Source: Anthonomus grandis grandis (taxonomy: Eukaryota > Arthropoda > Insecta > Coleoptera > Curculionidae). From it: a stretch of 64,000 bases of DNA. A program made the translations under genes and the position numbers. Numbering within the stretch: the stretch's first letter is position 1; the number at the start of each line of letters is the position of its first letter. Shown piece by piece: positions 55,803 to 64,000 of this stretch. The notes under the pieces were generated by a model, which saw only the letters and a program-made list of their open reading frames with translations, ran no database searches and was not told the origin of the DNA. The stretch spans positions 3,658,001 to 3,722,000 of the forward strand of contig NC_065562.1 in NCBI RefSeq assembly GCF_022605725.1, read 5' to 3'.

Positions 55803-57909
55803 TTTTACCAATAGAAGAAAAACTAAACGCACCTAACCCGAGTTCTGATGTGTTAATGGTCAAGCCTAAGTAATGTTTGTACGTACGCCCACGTCTATTT
55901 TAATTTTTAATTACAAAATAACTTTGCAGCGAGTCGAGACGCAACGAAGGCATGACTTGTTTTACGGTATTACGCGTGAGGATGAAAAGCACAAGAATAG
56001 CAGGTATAATGTTAAGAAAGAGTAGGTAAATTTAAAACAAGTTCTTGAAGTCCGAGGGTCCCCACCTTTCTTAGAAAATTATATTGTGGTTCTCAGCGGG
56101 TACCTGTTGTCATGACTGAAGGCAGTCAATTATAAATACAGCTAGATGAGAATATTAGCGCAGGGGTTTCTAGGGCTTCAGGGGTTAGGGACAGGGGGAC
56201 TGTTTAAAATAAAAATATGGTTGATGAAAAACGTATTGTATTGAAGTACATAAATACAGTTTTTAGTACTTGAGCAATTTAAGACCCAACGATTTTCCGA
56301 AAATCTTTTTATTTAGTAGAAGGAGTACGATACTATATATCATCTCATATAGTTTTTGGATGGATTATAATCTCTTTATACTAAAAAATACGGTCTCTAA
56401 AAACTCTCCAATATGTAAATTTTCTACAAGAATATTTGGTAATGTTGCCATACTTGACAAATTTCTATAAGGTTTAGGTAAAAGTCGTCAGATAATAACG
56501 AAAATAACGATAAATTTTGATTATTTGGAATTTCTTGTAAGTGAATTTCTTTTTAGTTTAGAATATTACCATAATTATGCCGATTAACTGTGATATTCAG
56601 AGAAAATGAACTTTTGTCTAAAAAGGAAACATTAAAAGCATTTTAGTCAATATTTCACAAAATTGTAAACGGCTGTCATAATCATTATCGTTTAATGCTT
56701 GATAAAGTTGAATTTTATACAGGTGCCATTTAAAATTTTTTTTAATTCTTTATACAATGATCTGCGAAACTTCCATTACATTAGAGTTTCCTGGTATTTA
56801 ATGTGGGATTCATATCTCATTTCTTTCGCATCAGATTCTTTTTCGCTTTTACATTGCCATAACCTAGCACCTACTTCTTTTCAGGGGCCGATTTAACTTT
56901 TAAACTAAGTTAAGTAAGTTAACTTATTTAATCTAAGTCACTATATTATTTTCAGGTTTTTACTACTCTTTTACCTGTACCACCGGTGAAGACTATGAAC
57001 AGCCAGATAGTTCGGTTACCAGCCTTCTCTCTCTTAGCGAGTGGTGATCATTTTTTGTATTGATTTTCGGTTAGACTATCTTAATTTCCCGTTCTTCCCA
57101 TAATCAAAAACATATCGATATCTATTGACCAAATACCTAAGTCTCCTTCTTTGGTCTGGCCTTAAACCGCTGTCTGACGCTCTTCTAATTTTTGTCGGAA
57201 TGGCTGCGCTCTCTTGGTTTCCACAACTGCAAGTTGTTGAAATATTTTATTGATTTGATTTTACTTTGTTCTGATCAAAGTTTCCTCCGGAAGTAGGACT
57301 CGAATACTGTAATTCTGTTAAGATCATTACGATAAAGTAGTATTACTGGAAACAGCAAGGTTTTGCTACGTAATCTTAATTAAATAAGTTGACTTAAAAT
57401 TTGTTCCGGTAGTTTATCGTCTATAAACTCTAAAGGGCACTCTTCGTTATGTTGAAAAATTTTTCATCGTAATATATAAAGCTCCATTAATTTCTTAGTG
57501 CAATCAGAATGGCCATTTGAAAAAAATAATCAGAGTAAACAGTGAAGTTAGGCTTCAAGGTAAAATTTTGGGCATTCCAGTTCATTTACGAATAAAGGCG
57601 GATATACTTGTCGACTTTTAATTTTAGGAGAAAATTTTTTTTACAGCTTCATCATCTGAACGCGAAGAGATTTTCGGATATTTAATTGAACTCTTTATAA
57701 AATACTTTAGGAAATTCAGACATAAACCTTGTTGTATCTCAGATCTAAGGATTTTTTTAAAAGTTTTGTTGGATTGCCATCAAAATAATCAAGCAACTCT
57801 TGGCTGGCAAATTGGGGCATGTACAGCGACGAGTAAACACCACTTTCGTATCGCGTCCATAGTTTTGTAAATTTGTTCCTTACTATCAGCTTATTCAATA
57901 ACTATATTA
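55803..57909. other. 5' flank of gbb, no other gene seen
   Basis: This should contain the gbb 5' UTR, possible non-coding exons and promoter. A GC-richer strip (55920-56190) lies near the start codon. No open frame has family text, and I could not pick a TATA box or initiator. Confidence 0.4.
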
Positions 57910-59115
57910 TATTTTCCTGATTGTTAGTAATGTCCAGAAAGGGTTGCAAGGGATTCAGCAAAGCCTAAGGGAACTATCTTCAGTACTATCGTAATTTAAA
58001 AAATGTTACTAAACACGCTGTCATACGCGAGAAAAATGCTTATTTTCGCAACTTATCTAAAACTTCTGGAAAGTCCTTTTGGGATACAGTAAAGAAGTTA
58101 AATATTAAACAAAGAAAAAATGTCCTCTTATCAACATAACAAAGCTTTCAATTTCCCCAATTCACTAAATTTTAATCATATGGATGAGGCTACTTTAAAA
58201 GATACCTATTATAGCATCAATTGGTACTAATTCACTAGGCCATGATGGATTAGCAATAAGAGATGTTGTTACTTGTTTTCCATCCTATAGCAAACCGCTC
58301 CTCAATATTATTAATTCCTGTATCTTAGAAAATCAATTTTCAGAGTTATGGAGAAAGGCTATCATTAAACCATTTGCAAAAGTTTCAAAGCGTAAAGAAG
58401 TTAAAGATCTACGCACTCTTAGTATTTTACCTATTTTTTTTAAGGTTCTAGAGAGACACATGTATAATTAAATTACTAAATTTTCAAATTCCTATAAAAT
58501 TATACCTGAATGTCAATCCGGGTTTACGAAAATTTTAGTACAGCTTCTTGTCTGGTAAATCTTATGAATGATATTAGGCACTATGAAGAACAAAAGCAAG
58601 TAACAATCGTATGTTTGCTGGATTTTAGTAAGGCATTTGACACTCTAAATCATGATATGCTGCTAGCTAAATTAAAGTTCTTTGGTTTTTCTAATACTTC
58701 TATTGCCTCAAGATCCTACCTGATCTGATTGATTCTCACCCCTTATACTAAAAATCTGAATTTATTTCACTTACCACTGGGGTACCTCAGGGATCTCTAT
58801 TAGGACCCTTATTATTCTCATTATACGTTGCTGATATGAAAAATTTTATATCTTATTCAAAACTACAACAATACGCAGATGATTCTCAGATTTATACATC
58901 GTTCTCATTAAACTCCTTTCGACACTCACAAGCACAATTTAATTCCGACTTAAATAATTATATATATGCTAAGGCTCATAATTTGAAACTAGACCCTTTA
59001 AAATCGTGTCTCTTATTTTTAGGATTCAAAAGAAATAACATAGAACATGTTTCTCAAGACTTTGTGGTTAAAATAGACAATACAGTAGTACCGGTGGTTA
59101 ATGAAGCAATTAATG
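57910..59115 (+). pseudogene. CR1/Jockey-type reverse transcriptase fragment
   Basis: Broken plus-strand frames in RT order: GHDGLAIRDVVTCFPSYSKP, WRKAIIKPFAKVSKRKEVKD, LRTLSILPIFFKVLERHMYN, IIPECQSGFTK, STASCLVNLMNDIRHYEEQK, LLDFSKAFDTLNHDMLLAKL, TGVPQGSLLGPLLFSLYVAD and QYADDSQIYTSFSL (catalytic YADD at about 58874). The endonuclease upstream and thumb/C-terminus downstream are missing; truncated at about 59115. It is 5' of gbb, antisense to it. Confidence 0.85.
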
Positions 59116-61184
59116 AATTTGTTGTTAGATTTTTAATTAAAAATAAAAAGTAGAAATAGACATATGTTAATCTAAGCGCAAAAATAATATCTTTAAAGCA
59201 AAAAAATTATTAATATTCTTATTCCTAAAACCGCTTCTAAAAAATTTGAAATGCCAACATCGCAGGGGCTGATGTCATCTTCACAAACGGCTTTATGTTT
59301 ACATTCGGCATTTGTGAAGTTCTGTGTTTTTTCTTCAGTTTTTGGTTGAAAAAGGCAAAAAGTTGAGTCATTTCAGTGTTTTTGTAAACTGTTACGATAG
59401 CAAAAACTTGTGCCGCACCATGGAAAAAAAGCCATACAAGCCGATCTTGTCACAAGTAAATACCGATACTGTCATAACATCATATCAAGGGACAACTGTC
59501 GTCATAAACGAAGTTAAAAAGTTATTAAGAAATCTATAATAACTATAAAATATTTAATTTCCATAAAAATGCTTTTTATTAGCCTTTAGTCTAATGAAGT
59601 ACGTTAAAAAAACGAATAAAGAGTTCATAAAGGGTAATATGGTTTTAAAATTTAAAGCATAATCTATTAATTATACATATTTATCATGTAAATGTTTTTG
59701 ACGATGTCACTGATAAAGATTACTTGTGTCGGTAGAATCAACAATGCGATCTATCGGCGTTGCGTTGTCTTTTTCTCTAATAAACGTTATTAATATTCAT
59801 TTAGTTTTGAATGTTGACTTCTTTATATAGAATCTTATCATATTTTATGAAAAAAAATGCTTCATATTTTATTAAAGAGGGATAGTATTGTTTTGCGCCT
59901 GCCAAAATAAGTGACAAATTTTTATGATATTATAAAATGCGTTTTTTTTCCATTTCTACATAAGCATTTGGCATCATTGCATCAGAGATGTTGCAAGCAA
60001 TCAAATTCCACGGGAATGATAATTGTAGCCTTTCAATGTTGTAAGTTTATAGTCCATAAAAGTTTCTTTCCATATTACTTTCCATAAAGTAATTTTTTTT
60101 GCAACTTTTAGTTTTATTCCTAAGGCCTTCAATTATTTTTATAATATCAAATTCTTTACTCACGTTAAAGTAGTAAGGTTCTGTTAATTTTTTTGCAAAA
60201 TTGTTATAAATATAGGTAGCGCCATCTAAATTAAAACAATGGTATATCATTTATACATAAAAACATGGGTTTCTGTAATGACGGTAATTAAGAGTTCTGT
60301 AATGCCTAATGATGTCCTTAGAAAATTTCAGACGTAAAAAAACGCCTGGTATTTTAAAATTAGTATTCACTTTGTGCTTACCAAGATTCATTATTTAAAC
60401 CAATAAATTTTATCGCTTTATCAATAAATATGCCTCGGCTTCGAATAATATTTATGCAAACCTATTTCAGTTCGGGAAGTGAATTGCTATTATATTAGGC
60501 AGGTTACAGTATAAAAACCAATATAGTACATAAAGATGCCTATAGACATTTTTTATTTCTAAGCAAGAATTTTGAGTAGTAAATTGTTGATATTTTGTTG
60601 AATCTAAGACCCACATTTTTAAAATATAAGTATTTGTTTTTCTCATTGTTGTAAGATCTATTTTTATGTTGTAATATCTATTTTATTGTACAAACACTTC
60701 TTTGTCTTAGTTATTATTAAAAATTAATCAAAAAAAATTAATCAAACCAAATATATTCAAAGCAATTTATTTTTAAAAGCTTAGCAGAGCGCTTCCAGCG
60801 TATGAGCCATCATCACAGCCAATTGTCAGTTTATATTAGTTATTATTGTATTTTAGCGCACTGAAGATGAAAATATATTTTGCGTCGGCTAGCTTAAATA
60901 GGACTGAACTTGAATTTTATAATCCTTAAACACACAAATATTATAAACCATATAAATATTATTAGTCAATTTCAACAACTTTCAACTAATTGGTTTTTAT
61001 TTTGGTTCCTGTGACATCACGGCGACGACGTCACATAGAAAATTCTTCAGTCAAAATTCATTTGGTAGACGATATTGATTAAAATAAACGCAATACATAT
61101 ACATAGACTAAATAATGCAAATGAAGCATGAAATACAATATAACTAAGTAAGCATATACATAAGCAAAATATTCTATATAGGGT
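59116..61184. other. AT-rich, no gene recognised
   Basis: A short frame at 59324-59539 (MEKKPYKPILSQVNTDTVIT) starts near a GC-richer strip but has no family resemblance. Nothing else is seen. Confidence 0.4.
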
Positions 61185-61315
61185 GGCATAATTGTGTACC
61201 GGGTGGCCAACTAAGAATGGACGTCGGCGATATCTCAGGCCCTAATAGTCGTATCGCCTTGAAAAAAAAAATTGTAATAAAAGTAGCCAAAAAAAAATGC
61301 TGGAAATTATTTTGA
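61185..61315 (+). repeat. terminal repeat of the 61-64 kb element
   Basis: Starts GTACCGGGTGGCCAACTAAG and runs through GGCCCTAATAGTCGTATCGC, CTTGAAAAAAAA. It matches 11505-11385 in reverse complement at roughly 75-80% by eye. It directly follows the stop end of the PIN-like gene, as a terminal repeat would. Confidence 0.65.
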
Positions 61316-63800
61316 AGTTAAATAAGGTTGTAATAATGGATATTTGAAACACTGCGGAGAGTAGATACGCTCCGCAGTTGTCCCGTGACGAGTTTTTTTG
61401 AAGTAGATTTGGGATTCTGTCTTTGCCAAACCGACAATAAATACAAGAATGCCGATGTCTTCCCCAATGACGATTGTCGTGTCATACTGACAAGATAGTT
61501 CAAGAGCTGTCCTGACGTTCAAACAATCGGCATCTTCGAAAGCTTATCGAAGTGAAAAACCAACATCCAAATCCAAATGCAGCTCGGAGATAGTTTATCA
61601 AACGGTCCTTGTTGCTGTCATACGACAAAAACGTGTCCTGTGCAATTGTTAAGACAGTGTCTCGCTGAAATTCAACTGATGGAGAATTGTATCTGACTGA
61701 CCGACATTGCCTTTCAGCAGATTTAGTGCCACCGTCATTTACATCACAAGGATAACCATCAAATACTAGTTCAACTTCACCATCAGAATAATCATTTTGC
61801 AGATATTTGACGTATTGCCCACAAAGTGCTGGACTGAAGAATTTTTATCCCATTTTACTTTATGCAGAAGAAAACCACCATCTAGAATATTCAGACGACG
61901 TTGACCAAGAGGGCCATCAGAATCCAATGGGATGAAAGCATCATAAAATGAAAATTTCTTTCCCTTTCTCATTCCATTGTCGTCAAATAACGACATTGAA
62001 TATGGCGACAACTCCTATGAAAGATACTTCTTTAAATTTTCAGATATTGGTTGGGAGATGACAATTCCCTGGAACAGAAGCATCGGATCAATGGACACAA
62101 TTGTATCATGAACCTTTAACTTACTTTATGGCATAGTTGACAGTGGTTTTACAGTCTTCCTTTGCTCAAATCTCAAGAAACCAAACGTGTCATCAACGGT
62201 CGCCATCATCATGTTGATTCCCTTCTCCTCAGCTCGATAGCAGTCGATCGTTTTATCGCCTACATTTCCTGTTCCTATGGATACTACATCTTGGATGTTG
62301 AGGAATGGATTATAGCGTGAGAATCAGGTGTTAAGCTTCTCTACATCCTCGTTGTCTTTATTTATCCGGGTTACTCTCATATCGACGTGCTGCTCCGAGC
62401 TGGTACCATAAACATCGCAGAATTTCTCAAACTGTTCGCAAATGTTGACAAGGCTGAACATGGTCAATGCAAATTTCGCGGTTACGTTGTCAGTGATTCT
62501 CCGCCCAAATAAAGTGACTCCCTCACGTGATTTTGCCAGGCGCATAACAGTTTGCTCGAGATATTTCAGCGAAGTATTTCTTACTTCTCCTTATCATGCA
62601 ATATCCGCGGTCTGTGAATTCGTGAAACTCAAAGGGTATCATTCTCTCTTCTAACGTAGCAACATCTTGGAGGTATAGATGAGCCGACGTCTGCATAGTT
62701 AAAATGTAGGTCCCTTAGGAAGCAATTTCGAACCCATATTAATATGAACTTTTTGCCTTATTTTCATACAAGGATTACGCCCCTGAAAGGATGCCGCTTA
62801 CTTTTGAATCACCCTGTATATTAAAACTATCTATATATAGCGCCCTATCTCTGCTGAATCGATGGATTTTCTTTCTTGGTACTTTCGGCTGACTGCCTCC
62901 TCGACCTTGATCGACATGCTTGGGGTGACATACTGTATCATTGCGATTACGTGCCAAGAACCTCGTCCATCCAAAGTATTGATGTTGAAATCTGCATTGT
63001 CAGCCACCCACTGAGAAAAACCACTGGGAAGAACTTGTGGTTGCTGCCTCGAAATGCATGACTCCAAAAGCTCAACTTCCGAATAAGAGCATAAAAATCC
63101 AATAGAAGCTAAACAATGTACCAAAAATCTAAATGCAAATTTCTTCTTCAAAAAGCATCCAACTCCGAGCAAAACTTTGGAAACAAAGCACCGAGGACGA
63201 GTTGCTTTGATGATCGAATGTGCTATTACTACGTTATCTGTTTTTTCCAATACTGAACGGATGTTTTTCTTTTACCAGGAAGAATAACATCTTCAAGAAA
63301 AATATTGAAGTATTCTGGAACGTCGTCTTTATCGCCCTCAAAAAATACACTTGTCCCAGGATAGTCAACCAATGAATATAGTTTAGAACGGGTCCAATGT
63401 TTTTAAAACAAATAATTCTCCCCCGCCCCTCTTACGTGATATGACAAGATATTTCATCACCGTACTTTGCACAAATTTTACTCAGAATTGAGAATCTTCA
63501 TGAGGGCGATTTTCTACTGGAATTTGTTGAGTAAGATGCGTTAAAGTAAATTGACAGTTGTCAGAATTATTTTCTATGTATGAGTAAATGTATTCCATTG
63601 CAGAATCAACAGGCGACGAGCTACTAGTAGTACGAGTATGTTGTTGAATTCCAGTATTTTTTCTGCTGATATTTTGCAGGCATTTTTTGTGGTAACGAGC
63701 TTGAACTTGGACCAAATCGACATCTTTGATCTTGGATAGTATTCGCAAACTATCAATAACTTTACGATCCAATAAGATATTGTTGGTTATAACTCCTCTT
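61316..63800 (-). pseudogene. uncharacterised arthropod family with PIN-like acidic motifs, frameshifted
   Basis: Read on the minus strand from 63772: VQARYHKKCLQNISRKNT, SAMEYIYSYIENNSDNCQFT; then GRIICFKNIGPVLNYI-like text; VVIAHSIIKATRPRCFVSKV, FAFRFLVHCLASIGFLCSYS; WVADNADFNINTLDGRGSWH, MIQYVTPSMSI; LYLQDVATLEERMIPFEFHE; SPYSMSLFDDNGMRKGKK, YDAFIPLDSDGPL, ILDGGFLLHKVKWD; VFDGYPCDVNDGGTKSAERQ; then EDADCLNVRTALELSCQYDT and VIGEDIGILVFIVGLAKTES, RIYSPQ. This multi-domain family recurs in arthropod and cnidarian genomes; its role is not known to me. The acids in DGG, FDGYP, EDAD and GED resemble PIN/FEN-like nucleases (inference). GED-I-G replaces the usual GED-D. At least six frameshifts break it. 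The N-terminus lies at or beyond the window edge. Confidence 0.65.
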
Positions 63801-64000
63801 TTTTTTTAATAGAAAAATTTTTTTTCATTTAATAGTATGAAATCTTAGGAAAAATTTAAGTAACAACCATCTTTAGGGAATTAAAACGCAAGAAAATAAA
63901 CAATCATTTTATTTTGTTTTAAGGGATTTCAACCTCTATGTTAAAGTACTATGGCTATCGGACGGACCACATTCAAGTGGCTGTTTTTTTTGCATAATTC

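Noticed and set aside
55803..55832. Upstream GTG start for gbb at 55832
   Set aside because: The ATG at 55802 starts a normal signal peptide; nuclear genes rarely start at GTG.
61316..63800. The 61-64 kb gene as a Mutator or Polinton component
   Set aside because: No Mutator DDE text and no protein-primed polymerase, integrase or capsid text; its motifs belong to a different, uncharacterised family.
1..64000. CRISPR arrays, bacterial operons, tRNA or rRNA genes, endogenous viral genes
   Set aside because: None seen. There are no regularly spaced short repeats, no cloverleaf that I could recognise, and no viral structural or replicase text; all polymerases here are of retroelement type.

Overview
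The window is AT-rich nuclear DNA from an insect, probably a beetle (the order is my inference). Three things point to this: genes split by short-consensus introns, a glass-bottom-boat-type BMP with insect-like residues, and a dense mix of transposable elements typical of arthropods. There are no bacterial operons, no rRNA or tRNA genes that I can see, and no CRISPR. Very little of the 64 kb is host coding sequence.

Host genes. The one gene I recognise with confidence is a BMP5/6/7/8-class TGF-beta ligand (gbb/60A), minus strand. Its seven coding exons can be joined in phase from 55802 down to 33678, and its introns hold 20 kb of inserted elements. A separate 45-codon first exon of an unrecognised minus-strand gene lies at 2142-2276. 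An intron-bearing Mutator-like transposase gene (plus strand, 10204-12700) is broken by one in-frame stop and has no visible 3' exons.

Mobile elements by region. 1-1378: non-LTR fragment. 2604-6578: IS630/Tc1/mariner-superfamily element (counted D41D spacing) split by a nearly complete PIF/Harbinger element (2645-5176, 16-bp perfect inverted ends, TTA duplication). 6594-8320: P-superfamily element (8-bp duplication GTTTGAAG, THAP remnant). 13773-28351: a second D41D element blown up to 14.6 kb by nested insertions: an unknown 14.7-16.9 kb block, a 1,026-bp element with about 190-bp inverted ends (16966-17991), an I-like non-LTR (18430-23100) and a 5.0-kb PHD-ORF1 non-LTR (23230-28229, AAATTT duplication). 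29600-32670: another non-LTR, itself carrying a hairpin element with a hammerhead-like core. Within the gbb introns lie a non-LTR 3' end, a third D41D element with 60-bp inverted ends, a Helitron 3' end, a Penelope-like element with GIY-YIG domain, a Harbinger remnant, a DIRS tyrosine-recombinase retrotransposon (46951-51800) and an R2-like tail. 57910-59115: non-LTR reverse transcriptase. 61185-64000: a decayed member of a recurrent but functionally uncharacterised arthropod family with PIN-like acidic motifs. It is bordered by a terminal repeat that also occurs at 11.4 kb, which suggests that the family is mobile.

Almost every transposon reading frame carries frameshifts or stops, so this is a graveyard around and inside a conserved developmental gene. 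The most promising items for a new system are the 61-64 kb PIN-like element, the hammerhead-like hairpin at 30.4 kb and the 45-bp perfect hairpin with 9-bp flanking repeats at 33.0 kb.
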